Assembly (NCBI GenBank): GCA_964437445.1
Contig: CAYTGR010000019.1
Span: 1-64,000 of the forward strand
From: CAYTGR01 sp964437445
Lineage (GTDB): Bacteria > Chloroflexota > Anaerolineae > B4-G1 > SLSP01
Direction of reading: 5' to 3'
DNA: 64,000 nt
A program made the translations under genes and the position numbers. This document shows, piece by piece, positions 24,999-32,945 of this stretch. The notes under the pieces are model-generated. The model ran no database searches. It had not been told where the DNA came from and saw only the letters and a program-made list of their open reading frames with translations. Numbering within the stretch: position 1 is the first letter of the stretch; each line of letters begins with the position of its first letter.

Positions 24999-25396
24999 TA
25001 GCCGGGGAAGAGGCAACGCGCCTGTGGACTGATCCCAGCGCTTTTGAGCAGCTGGTCGCCGAGGCTCTGGATAGCCTGCCGGCAACATTCCTGGAGCGGC
25101 TGGAAAACGTGGAGGTGGTCGTGGAGGAGTGGCCCGATGCGGAGACGTTGGGTCTGGCCGCTGTCGCCCGGCGCACGGATCTGTTGGGCTTTTATCACGG
25201 CGTGCCGTTGACCAGCCGGACTCACTCTTACGGGCTGGTGCTCCCGGACAAGATCAGTCTTTACCGCCAGCCGATTTTGCTCCGCTGTCGCACGTGGGAG
25301 GAGGCGCGGGGGCTGGTGCGCCGGGTGGTGCGCCATGAAATTGCACACTATTTCGGCATTAGCGACGAGCGGCTGGAGGAATTGGGCGCCTATTGA
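24995..25396 (+). CDS. Zincin-like metallopeptidase family protein
   Basis: A 133-residue protein matching the short zincin-like family (PF06262 type). The HExxH motif is RHEIAHYFGISDERLEELGAY at the very C-terminus; two His and a downstream Glu/Asp are the probable zinc ligands. The central VPLTSRT and DKISLYRQPIL segments are typical. No signal peptide is seen, so it is cytoplasmic. It is coupled to the DUF362 gene by ATGA overlap. Proteolytic activity is not proven for this family. Confidence 0.8.
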   Translation: MIAGEEATRLWTDPSAFEQLVAEALDSLPATFLERLENVEVVVEEWPDAETLGLAAVARRTDLLGFYHGVPLTSRTHSYGLVLPDKISLYRQPILLRCRTWEEARGLVRRVVRHEIAHYFGISDERLEELGAY

Positions 25397-25419
25397 ATGA
25401 AAGTTTTCGTGTAGCCAAA

Positions 25420-25983
25420 ATGGCAGCTCTCTTAGTCATCGTCACCGGCGCACCTGGGACAGGCAAGACTACGCTGGCCCGGCAAATTGCCGTTGATTTC
25501 CGGCTCCCGCTCATCACCAAGGACGGCATTAAGGAATGTTTGTTTGACCGGCTGGGTTGGAGCGACCGGGAATGGTCGCGGCGGTTAGGTTGGGCCACCC
25601 GGGACCTGATAGACTACTTTGTGGGCGTCCAGCTGGCGGCGGGACGTTCCCTGGTGGTAGAGAGCAACTTCCATTCTCAGAGTGATACCCCCAAGTTTCT
25701 GGCCCTGCGGCAACAATACGACTTTCGCATCTTTCAGATCTGGCTGACGGCCAATCCGATGGTGCTGTTGGAGCGTTTTATCCTGCGTTGGGCCACGGGA
25801 GACCGCCATCCCGGGCATGTGGATCATCTCGGCCTGGAGGAACTGCAAGCCAGCATCGTCAGTGGTGATTACAGCGTGTTGGACATCGGCGGGGAAGTCT
25901 ATCCGCTGGATATGACCGATTTTACGAAAGTGGACCTGGCTCCCCTCTGGCAGGCTCTGCGCACAGCCCTGCAAGACGAGTAG
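25420..25983 (+). CDS. P-loop kinase-like ATPase (AAA_33/zeta-like fold)
   Basis: A 187-residue protein from ATG 25420 with Walker A GAPGTGKTTL at residues 10-19, then KDGIKECLFDRL and SLVVESNFHSQSD, as in small kinases that phosphorylate a nucleoside, sugar or similar metabolite. A TTG at 25393 lies 12 bp after GGAGGA and overlaps the zincin gene's end, so it is also a possible start. It closes a trio with DUF362 and zincin genes. The substrate is not identifiable. Confidence 0.75.
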   Translation: MAALLVIVTGAPGTGKTTLARQIAVDFRLPLITKDGIKECLFDRLGWSDREWSRRLGWATRDLIDYFVGVQLAAGRSLVVESNFHSQSDTPKFLALRQQYDFRIFQIWLTANPMVLLERFILRWATGDRHPGHVDHLGLEELQASIVSGDYSVLDIGGEVYPLDMTDFTKVDLAPLWQALRTALQDE

Positions 25984-26008
25984 CGTCCGGCTGTCGTGAC
26001 GTCTTAAG

Positions 26009-26055
26009 GGGGGATTTTTCGTGGGCGGGTTTGGTTCAGCCACGAAAAATCCCCC
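26009..26055. terminator. Long perfect inverted repeat between convergent genes
   Basis: A perfect 16-bp stem (26009-26024 with 26040-26055) with a 15-base loop; it contains an internal run of five A:T pairs. It lies between two convergent stops and probably ends transcription from both sides, although no T-run follows either arm. Confidence 0.6.
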
Positions 26056-26115
26056 TCAACAATTTCCGAACGGCCTTCAGGCCGCCAAATGATTGTACCA
26101 GCTGCCGGGCTTACA

Positions 26116-28281
26116 TTACCGGCGTTTCTCCAGCGTGAGTGTGTCGCGCAGGGCCGGCAGATAATATTGCTCGGTGTATTCCTTGACCATGCGCCGTGTG
26201 GAGAACCGGGGGCCTACCGTGCGGATGGATTCTTTCATCATAGCCACCCAACTGCGCGGGATGTCGTCCCGGTCGCGCTGATAGTAGAGCGGCGCTACCT
26301 CTTCCTCCAGTACGCGATAGAGTGCGTTGGCGTCGGCGTTATCCTGCTGCTCCGGATCGTCATATTCCTGGCCGTTTTCTATGGCCCAACCGTTACGGCC
26401 ATTGTAGGCTTCCGCCCACCAACCATCCAGAATGCTCAAGTTGATGCCCCCGTTGATGGCGACTTTCATGCCGCTGGTGCCGCTGGCCTCTTGGGGGCGG
26501 CGGGGCGTGTTCATCCAGATGTCTACCCCCTGGACCAGATAGCGGGCCACGTGCATGTCGTAATCTTCCACAAAGGCGATGCGCCCGCCCATCTCCGGAC
26601 TGCGCGCCCAGTTGTAGACTTCCTGGAGCAGCCGCTTGCCCGGTTCATCGGCCGGGTGGGCCTTGCCGGCAAAAATGAACTGCACCGGCCGGTAGCGGTT
26701 GTGGACGAGGGCCCGCAGCCGGTCAATGTCCCGGAAAAGCAAGTAGGCCCGTTTGTAAGTGGCGAAGCGGCGGGCAAAGCCGATCACCAGCGCGTCCGGA
26801 TCCAGGAAAATGCCGGAGGCCAGCAGCTGCTCCGGTGACACTGCCCCGCTGACGCGCGCCAGGCGGGCCCGTTCGCGGATCACTGAGAACATCTTGCGCT
26901 TGAGCGAAACGTGGGCGTCCCACAGCCGCTCGTCCGGCACATCGTCCATCCGCTCCCAGAGTGTCGGATCGTCTTGCCGTTCGATCCAATCGGGCCCCAA
27001 ATAGAGCCGGTAAATCCGGTGCATGGCCTCACCGACCCAGGAGGAAAGGTGAATGCCGTTGGTGACCTGGCCGATGGGAACTTGCGCGACGGGCCGGTCG
27101 GGCCAGATGCTCTGCCACATCCGGCGGGAGACCTCGCCGTGCAGCTGGCTGACGCCGTTGGCGCGACCGGAGAGCTGGAGTGCCAGCGCAGTCATGTTGA
27201 AAGCCGGCCCATAGCTGCCCTCGTGGTTGCCCAGGGCCATGAATTCATCCCGGCTGAGGTTCAGCTGGGGCCAGAAACGGTGGAAGTATTTCTCCATCAG
27301 GCCAAAGGAGAAAGCATCGTGGCCGGCCGGGACAGGCGTGTGGGTCGTGAAAATGGTGCCGGCCCGGACCCGTTCCATGGCTGCCGGGAACGAGAGCCCT
27401 TGGGCAACGTATTCCCGCAACCGTTCCAGCACCATGAACGCGGCGTGCCCTTCGTTGATATGCCAGACGCGGGGCTCCAGCTCCAGCGCGCGCAGCACGC
27501 GGACCCCCCCAATGCCCAGGATGATCTCCTGCTGGATGCGCATCTCCTGGTCGCCCCCGTAGAGCCGGGCGGTCAGTTCCCGGTCCCAGGGGGCGTTCTG
27601 CTCGGTGTCGGAGTCCATCAAGTAAAGCCGCACCCGGCCCACCTGCACCTGCCAGATTTGCAACTGGATGGTGCGATCACCAACTTCCACGGGAACCAGC
27701 CGGCAGCTGTTGTCTGCACACAAGCTGGGACGGAGCGCGACCTCACCCGGGTTCAAGGGATTGTAGATGGCCTCCTGCCAACCGCTATGATCCAGCCGTT
27801 GGTGGAAATATCCTTGCTCGTAGAGGAAGCCCACGGCCACAAACGGCAGTCCCAGATCGCTGGCTTCCTTAGCGTGATCGCCGGAAAGAATGCCCAGGCC
27901 GCCGGAATAAATGGGCAGCGAAATGTGCAGGCCGAATTCAGCCGAAAAATAGGCAATCGTGTAATCTAACAGATCATGGTGGGTGCGCGAAAACCAGAGG
28001 TGCCCATTTTTCAAGTCGCGGTCCATTTCCATCATCACTGCATCGTAAGCGCGCAGGAAGGCCGGGTCTTTGGCCAGTGCCTGCAGCTGCTCAGGCGCCA
28101 CTTCTAAGAGAATGCGAACCGGGTTGTGGCGGGTGGTGCTCCAGAGCGTGCGGTCCACCATCCTGAACAGATCGCGTGCGGAGCGGTGCCAGGACCAGCT
28201 CAGGTTATAAGCCAGTTCTTCCAGGCGGGCGATCCGGAGCGGGAGCTTGTCCCGGATGGTGTTTTGAAGTTCTACATGCAT
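26116..28281 (-). CDS. glgP: Alpha-glucan (glycogen) phosphorylase, GT35
   Basis: A 721-residue enzyme releasing glucose-1-phosphate from alpha-1,4-glucans. The N-terminus is the DUF3417 domain typical of the bacterial/archaeal short form (LAYNLSWSWHRSARDLF). The catalytic GT35 part includes HINEGHAAF and the substrate loop FARRFATYKRA; the pyridoxal-phosphate Lys is in EASGTSGMK near residue 606. The ATG at 28281 has a strong GGGAGG site; an in-frame start 13 codons upstream lies next to a terminator hairpin. That hairpin (28314-28347) ends only 33 bp before the start codon, so expression may depend on read-through or attenuation. Confidence 0.93.
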   Translation of the reverse strand: MHVELQNTIRDKLPLRIARLEELAYNLSWSWHRSARDLFRMVDRTLWSTTRHNPVRILLEVAPEQLQALAKDPAFLRAYDAVMMEMDRDLKNGHLWFSRTHHDLLDYTIAYFSAEFGLHISLPIYSGGLGILSGDHAKEASDLGLPFVAVGFLYEQGYFHQRLDHSGWQEAIYNPLNPGEVALRPSLCADNSCRLVPVEVGDRTIQLQIWQVQVGRVRLYLMDSDTEQNAPWDRELTARLYGGDQEMRIQQEIILGIGGVRVLRALELEPRVWHINEGHAAFMVLERLREYVAQGLSFPAAMERVRAGTIFTTHTPVPAGHDAFSFGLMEKYFHRFWPQLNLSRDEFMALGNHEGSYGPAFNMTALALQLSGRANGVSQLHGEVSRRMWQSIWPDRPVAQVPIGQVTNGIHLSSWVGEAMHRIYRLYLGPDWIERQDDPTLWERMDDVPDERLWDAHVSLKRKMFSVIRERARLARVSGAVSPEQLLASGIFLDPDALVIGFARRFATYKRAYLLFRDIDRLRALVHNRYRPVQFIFAGKAHPADEPGKRLLQEVYNWARSPEMGGRIAFVEDYDMHVARYLVQGVDIWMNTPRRPQEASGTSGMKVAINGGINLSILDGWWAEAYNGRNGWAIENGQEYDDPEQQDNADANALYRVLEEEVAPLYYQRDRDDIPRSWVAMMKESIRTVGPRFSTRRMVKEYTEQYYLPALRDTLTLEKRR

Positions 28282-28313
28282 GGTAACCTCCCGATCAATA
28301 AGGGCGGATAAAA

Positions 28314-28347
28314 AAGACAAATGACCAACTCCCTGGTCATTTGTCTT
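28314..28347 (-). terminator. Intrinsic terminator immediately upstream of glgP
   Basis: A perfect 14-bp stem (28334-28347 with 28314-28327), a 6-base loop, then TTTTTT on the minus strand. It stands 10 bp after the stop of the upstream membrane-protein gene and 33 bp before the glgP start. Confidence 0.85.
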
Positions 28348-28357
28348 GCATAACGTT

Positions 28358-29194
28358 TTAGGGTCTGACCCACAGGATGAAAATGAAGATCAACAGGGCC
28401 AGGACGATAAATTCTAACAAAACTCTACGGTCCAGCTTGTTGAGGAGATATTGATAAATGAGGCCGACCTGTAGATATAATCCGATGGTGAGCAAGGTGG
28501 CGGTGGACCAGGCTGAGAGCGGCCAGTAGCTCAGCACCCAGGTAGCTTCCGCTTCCAGAATCCCAATCACGCCGCCAAAGAGCAGCACGGAGCTAGCGGT
28601 CGCACTGCTGGCGCTGAGCAGATCCATGGCCAGTAGCCCGCTCAGCACCAGGACGGCCGGCCCCATAATCAACGCCCGGCCGCCGCTGCCTAAGAGCAAG
28701 GTGAACAGGGCAAACCCCAGCAGATAATCGGTGATGTTGAGCAGGGTGCGGGCCTGGGCGTACCCCGGGTTCTTGGGGGAAAAAGCGCGGTAGGTGAAGT
28801 GGACCAGCCCGCCGATGATCAGCCCGCTCAGGATCAGGGCCCCCAACCAGAGCGGCCACGAGGTCGCCCGGATCAGCAAAAGCGAGGCTAAAAGCGCGCC
28901 CAGCGTGGGAGCGATGAGGGAAAAGCCTAACCGCCGTTCGCGCTGTCCCTGAACCGGCGAGGCCCGCAGCAGCGCAAAGGTGCCGGTGGCTACCAGGCCC
29001 ATCATCAGCGCGGCCAATAACCAGTCACCGCCGATAGAGAAGCCCAGCGCCGAGCCAAAAATCCGCCGGGCGCTCCAATTGACTGTGGGCAGTTCCACAA
29101 AGCGCAGCAGGGTGGCGCTGCTGAGGGTCACGGCCAGCAAGATGCTGAGCCGGTCCCGCTCCAGCGGTTGGGTCTCCTGGGGTTCGGTGATCAT
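28358..29194 (-). CDS. Hypothetical integral membrane protein (about nine TM segments)
   Basis: A 278-residue, strongly hydrophobic protein with about nine helices, starting MITEPQETQPLERDRLS. A longer in-frame reading upstream lacks a ribosome site; ATG 29194 has GGAG about 12 bp before it. No known domain is recognised. It ends at an intrinsic terminator and precedes glgP. Confidence 0.6.
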   Translation of the reverse strand: MITEPQETQPLERDRLSILLAVTLSSATLLRFVELPTVNWSARRIFGSALGFSIGGDWLLAALMMGLVATGTFALLRASPVQGQRERRLGFSLIAPTLGALLASLLLIRATSWPLWLGALILSGLIIGGLVHFTYRAFSPKNPGYAQARTLLNITDYLLGFALFTLLLGSGGRALIMGPAVLVLSGLLAMDLLSASSATASSVLLFGGVIGILEAEATWVLSYWPLSAWSTATLLTIGLYLQVGLIYQYLLNKLDRRVLLEFIVLALLIFIFILWVRP

Positions 29195-29296
29195 CAATGG
29201 GCAAGCTCCAACACAAGGGGGTATTGTAACGCGGTGATGGGATTTGTCAATGCCGGTTTGACTGGGCGGCCCGCAGGCGGCTTGAGGCAAAACGAG

Positions 29297-29340
29297 AGGG
29301 GGCGCTGATGAGAAACCGGACGGTTTCTCCAGCGCCCCCT
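29297..29340 (-). terminator. Nested hairpin terminator after the PspC gene
   Basis: The outer stem (29297-29307 with 29330-29340, 11 bp) encloses a second stem GAGAAACCG / CGGTTTCTC (29310-29318 with 29321-29329). On the minus strand it is followed by CTCGTTTTG. Confidence 0.65.
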
Positions 29341-29371
29341 GAGCTGGTCAGTTAGAGCGGGTTGGGTAGAG

Positions 29372-29554
29372 CTACTTGTGCGGAATGACGAGCCACAAGA
29401 TGAAGTAGGGCAGCAGGCCGGGCAACCCGCCGGGGATCAGCAGAATCAAGAACAACAGCCGGAACCAGAAGACGTTGATCCCGAAAAATTCCGCTAACCC
29501 ACCACACACACCCGCCACCATGCCGTTTTGTCGCCTGAGTGGATGTCCTGCCAT
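29372..29554 (-). CDS. PspC-domain small membrane protein
   Basis: A 60-residue PspC-type protein. MAGHPLRRQNGMVAGVCGGL at the N-terminus carries the family's VCGGLAEFF motif, followed by one or two TM helices ending LWLVIPHK. Such proteins belong to phage-shock or envelope-stress systems, but no pspA is adjacent. ATG 29554 was chosen because AAAGG lies 12 bp upstream; ATG 29566 overlaps that site. It is probably the last gene of a minus-strand group with the zinc-ribbon and DUF4139-like genes. Confidence 0.82.
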   Translation of the reverse strand: MAGHPLRRQNGMVAGVCGGLAEFFGINVFWFRLLFLILLIPGGLPGLLPYFILWLVIPHK

Positions 29555-29650
29555 TTTATTCACCATCCTTTCTGAAAGCCTGTGTTGTGTGGCTTTCACC
29601 ATGATATTACGCAGGCTTAGAGTGGAAAGTTGCATGGCGGCGGCAGGCTT

Positions 29651-30646
29651 TTAGTAGCGTAACGGATTCCCTAACGTGCGGGCAGAACGGCCCCGTCCGG
29701 CCCAGGGATCTTCGGTGGTGGTGCTGCGCTTGATGGCGCGCACCCGCCCCCAACGGTCGGCATCCACCAGCCAGATGGTCTCTTCCGGTACCACTTCGCA
29801 GGGAGCCGTTTCTTCGGTCGGAGTGGGCTTACGCGGTTTGAGCCAGATCCGGATACCACCGTCGGCGGGGTTGCGGACGACCTGCAGCACGTCAAAGCGC
29901 TCCAGGCTGCCCGGCCGGGACGGCTCAATGGCCTGGCTCTCGCCATCTTTGATGCTTTTGCCGGCGGTGCGCAAAACTACCTCCAGCAGGCGGTCAGTGT
30001 GGACGAAGAGGGGTTGCGGCACCCGTTCATCCAGCGCGTCCAGGTAGTTTTGGATGGCAAACATGGTTAGACCGATGGTCAGACCGATGAACCCCAGGAC
30101 ATAGGGCAGGGTCAGGGCTAGCTTTTCCAGCATGGTGTGCGGGTCTTTCAAGATCTCGGCGTAGAGGACGAGCCAAAGCACCAGCAGAATGATCCCTGCA
30201 AAGAGGGAAGCCAGGATGATCACTAACATGGGCGGGTTATTCTCGCGGTAGATCTGGGCGGCCCAGAAGCGCTCGCGCCAGAAGAGCCGCTTGATGTACA
30301 GGACGCGGAACAGGATGAGCGAGGCGGCGACCCCCATCCCTGTGCTGAGCAAGTTGAACAGGTGGTAACCCCGCCAGGCAATCACCCATAACCAGGTGCC
30401 GAGCATCAGCAGCGGGGGCAACAGGCCGAAAAATCCGCCCCGCAGGATGAATTGCAGCATCGTCAACTGCTCTTTTTCCCAGGCGCTCACATCGCTGTAA
30501 CAGCGGGGGCAGAGCCGCTGGCCGCTGGTTTCCGCGCCGCAATGGTGACAGAGGTTGAGGCTCCGCCCCCCCAGCGGGTTATGGCAGGCCGGGCACAACG
30601 TCTCCGACGGATTGTATTCTCCCCGACAGGTCCGGCAGATAGGCAT
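29651..30646 (-). CDS. Zinc-ribbon membrane protein
   Basis: A 331-residue protein. The first 52 residues hold four CxxC pairs (CRTC, CPAC, CHHC, CPRC), i.e. two zinc ribbons. About four TM helices follow (about 67-200), then a soluble C-terminal part (about 205-331) with no recognised domain, ending in a basic tail. It starts 19 bp after the DUF4139-like gene and is probably cotranscribed. A role in membrane-associated assembly or sensing is conceivable but not shown. Confidence 0.65.
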   Translation of the reverse strand: MPICRTCRGEYNPSETLCPACHNPLGGRSLNLCHHCGAETSGQRLCPRCYSDVSAWEKEQLTMLQFILRGGFFGLLPPLLMLGTWLWVIAWRGYHLFNLLSTGMGVAASLILFRVLYIKRLFWRERFWAAQIYRENNPPMLVIILASLFAGIILLVLWLVLYAEILKDPHTMLEKLALTLPYVLGFIGLTIGLTMFAIQNYLDALDERVPQPLFVHTDRLLEVVLRTAGKSIKDGESQAIEPSRPGSLERFDVLQVVRNPADGGIRIWLKPRKPTPTEETAPCEVVPEETIWLVDADRWGRVRAIKRSTTTEDPWAGRGRSARTLGNPLRY

Positions 30647-30664
30647 AGATCTCCTAACGGGTCA

Positions 30665-32581
30665 TTACAAGGCTTTGAGCCGGGTCTCCACCTCGCGCTG
30701 GAGCTGCTCGTTCTCGGCCTTGAGCGCGATTTCCCGGGCCGCCAACGCTTTGAGCTGCTCCTCGGTGGCCTCCAACTGCTCCACATAGCGCACCCGCATC
30801 GCGCCTTCCTTGCCGGTCTGGCCGAGCGCGCCCATGTTTCCCTGGATTTGCTGTTGGGCTTTGTAGATTTTTTCCCGTTCTTGATCCAGCCCGGCCAGCG
30901 TGCGCTCGTTCTCGGCGATTTTCTCCCAGAGCTTCAAAATGGCCGTCACCTGATCGTAGACGGTTTGATTCAGCAGCCCCTGGTTTAAGTACTGCATCAG
31001 GTTGGTATAAGATTGGCGCTGCAGCTGGTCTCGGCGGGTGACCAGCCGCCGTTCCTGGACCCGCAAAGTGGTCTCACCGCGTGCCGGCACCGCAACCTCA
31101 AAGCGCAGGTGTTCGTCGGTGCGCTCGGCCGGCGCTGGCGTCTCAAAGAGATCGTAGTTCGCCTGGCGTGGATGCTCAATCAGTACCTTGACCACTTCGC
31201 CGGTGCGGTTGGTCAGCCGGTACTCCCGCCAGCGCATGTCCCATTCCTCAAAGTGCAGGTAAGCGCCTTTGAACTGCAGCCGCCGGATCTCGCGGCTGCT
31301 GCCGCTTTCTTCGCTGACTTTCAGCCCCAATTCCACGGCATAGGGCACCACAATCTCGCCACCGATGACGGTGAAGGGCAGGATCGCCTCGCCCACGTAC
31401 TCCCCGCCGTCCAGGACGGTGACGGGGCCTCGCTCTAAGGTCAGGCCCGTTTCGTTTTTCAGGCGCAGCGTCGCCACGGGGTGGGCAGCCAGCTTGCTGC
31501 CGTTGTAGAGCAGATCCTTGCGGTATTTCAGCCCGGCGGAGACGATGGGCACCATTGCCGACTGGCCGCGTCCTACCGTCACCGGTGTGCCGATGACATA
31601 CTGAAACAGTTCACCCAGCGCTTCCCCTTTGGCTGTGACTTGCGTGGCCTCGGCCATCTCTTCCAGGTAGAAGTCCGCCTCAGGGGGCGCTGCCATGCTG
31701 CGCATTGTATCCATCATGTCCATCGTCGGGGCCGACAGATACTGAGGCATAACTTCCGCAAATTCTACCGGGCCAGCGGCGACCCGCTGTTCCTCTTTCA
31801 CCTCGGGTCGCTTTGGCGTGAACGGTGTGTAGAGGTCGTAGATGAACGAGATCGGCATCCCGGCCACCAGGGAGAGCGCGATGCCCTGGAGGTCCTCCTC
31901 TAAGCGATTGTCAAAGATGCCCCAGCCCAGGAGCAGGGCGCGAGGCCCGCCTTGGGCCTGGGCGTCCAGGACCAGGCGATAGCTGACCCGCCAGGTTGGG
32001 GCGGGAGCGATGTAGCTCACCAGCAGGTCGTGCTCGCCGGGCGTCAGCCGGATCGTGACCTGGCGATAGGTCTCCTGGCCGAGCGCCGTCTCCAGGAAAA
32101 AGCGGAGGTCGGCAGCCCCTTGCTCATCCAGAATCTCCACGCCCAACACCCGGCCCAGCGGGACCGCCTGGACGTGGGCGGTTTTGTCCAACAGGAGCGA
32201 GACCAGCGCGGTGGCGAGGGGTTGCCGGTCGGGCAATTCGTCCAGGCCCAACAGCTGCCCGGTGGCCTGCTCTTCCTGATCCAGGTGCAGCGTAACCCGC
32301 CGGCCGCGCAGGTTGGCCAGCAGATCGCGCCAGCTGCGGGTGTCGTCCAACCGGATGGTGCAGCCCGCCAGCCGTTCCTCCCGGCTTTGCGGCGTGGCGT
32401 AGTCAATGCCCAACACCTGCCCGCCGCCCAGATCCAGCGCGGTCAGGCTTTTAAGGATATCGTTCATTTCTTCCACCCGGAAGGCCAGCTGGACTTCTTC
32501 GCCACTCAACCGGGTCCGGCGCTCAAAAAAGCCGACGCCATGTTTGTACAACGTCATGTGAGTAATCGGTAGGATGGTCAC
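30665..32581 (-). CDS. DUF4139-like protein with C-terminal coiled coil
   Basis: A 638-residue protein starting at GTG 32581, six bases after AAAGGAG. The beta-rich body contains a DUF4139-type pattern (YKHGVGFFERR near the start, APTWRVSYRLVLD near 205, then repeated strands). Residues about 535-638 are a charged coiled coil (KLWEKIAENERTLAGLDQ and so on). There is no signal peptide or TM. The function is unknown; neighbours suggest an envelope-related role. A longer TTG reading would place the ribosome site inside the gene. A promoter is visible at 32659-32686. Confidence 0.62.
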   Translation of the reverse strand: MTILPITHMTLYKHGVGFFERRTRLSGEEVQLAFRVEEMNDILKSLTALDLGGGQVLGIDYATPQSREERLAGCTIRLDDTRSWRDLLANLRGRRVTLHLDQEEQATGQLLGLDELPDRQPLATALVSLLLDKTAHVQAVPLGRVLGVEILDEQGAADLRFFLETALGQETYRQVTIRLTPGEHDLLVSYIAPAPTWRVSYRLVLDAQAQGGPRALLLGWGIFDNRLEEDLQGIALSLVAGMPISFIYDLYTPFTPKRPEVKEEQRVAAGPVEFAEVMPQYLSAPTMDMMDTMRSMAAPPEADFYLEEMAEATQVTAKGEALGELFQYVIGTPVTVGRGQSAMVPIVSAGLKYRKDLLYNGSKLAAHPVATLRLKNETGLTLERGPVTVLDGGEYVGEAILPFTVIGGEIVVPYAVELGLKVSEESGSSREIRRLQFKGAYLHFEEWDMRWREYRLTNRTGEVVKVLIEHPRQANYDLFETPAPAERTDEHLRFEVAVPARGETTLRVQERRLVTRRDQLQRQSYTNLMQYLNQGLLNQTVYDQVTAILKLWEKIAENERTLAGLDQEREKIYKAQQQIQGNMGALGQTGKEGAMRVRYVEQLEATEEQLKALAAREIALKAENEQLQREVETRLKAL

Positions 32582-32658
32582 TGGTGCTCCTTTCAAGTTA
32601 AAGTAGGGCGGTTTTTTCTGCCAGGTTCACTTTGTTCCGGTTCGGAGGTTACAATTTC

Positions 32659-32686
32659 AGTATAGGTAAATTGAGGGAGAAGTCAA
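32659..32686 (-). promoter_or_regulatory. Promoter of the DUF4139-like operon
   Basis: On the minus strand TTGACT (32686-32681), a 16-bp spacer and TATACT (32664-32659), about 78 bp before the GTG start. The 32582-32945 gap also holds a heptameric repeat (32724-32751), a REP-like repeat (32861-32936) and a possible plus-strand promoter (TTGACA 32691-32696, CACAAT 32713-32718). Confidence 0.6.
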
Positions 32687-32723
32687 CCGGTTGACAGCTT
32701 CCTTGACTGTGCCACAATGGGGC

Positions 32724-32751
32724 AAAGAGTTAGGAGTAAAGAGTAGGAATA
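32724..32751. repeat. Heptameric tandem repeat, copy 1
   Basis: Four 7-bp units AAAGAGT, TAGGAGT, AAAGAGT, AGGAATA in an intergenic region. Related heptamer tracts lie at 41586-41626 and 49718-49747. Confidence 0.45.
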
Positions 32752-32860
32752 ATGAAGGGTGTGGCATGTCAAAATCTTGGCCGGTCGTTGATGCGTTGAT
32801 TATTGTTGGGGGAATCCAACATGAACCGGCATCCATCAGCGGTGGGATGAAAACAGGCTT

Positions 32861-32936
32861 GTAGTCAAGCGCTTCAGCGCGGCTCAGACGGCGCTAAAGC
32901 GCCTCACTACAAACTCAGCGCGTTATTTTCGGAGGA
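32861..32936. repeat. REP/BIME-like palindromic repeat, copy 3, with conserved flank
   Basis: Core 32861-32910: GTAGT at one end and ACTAC at the other, with hairpins AAGCGCTTCAGCGCG and GGCGCTAAAGCGCC between. The flank 32911-32936 matches, in inverted orientation, the flank of copy 2 and leads directly into the fumC ribosome site (GGAGGAGG). Confidence 0.75.
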
Positions 32937-32945
32937 GGATCAGGT

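Noticed and set aside
26911..27969. 352-codon plus-strand open frame
   Set aside because: Antisense to glgP; it results from GC-rich codon use in the true gene and shows no motif.
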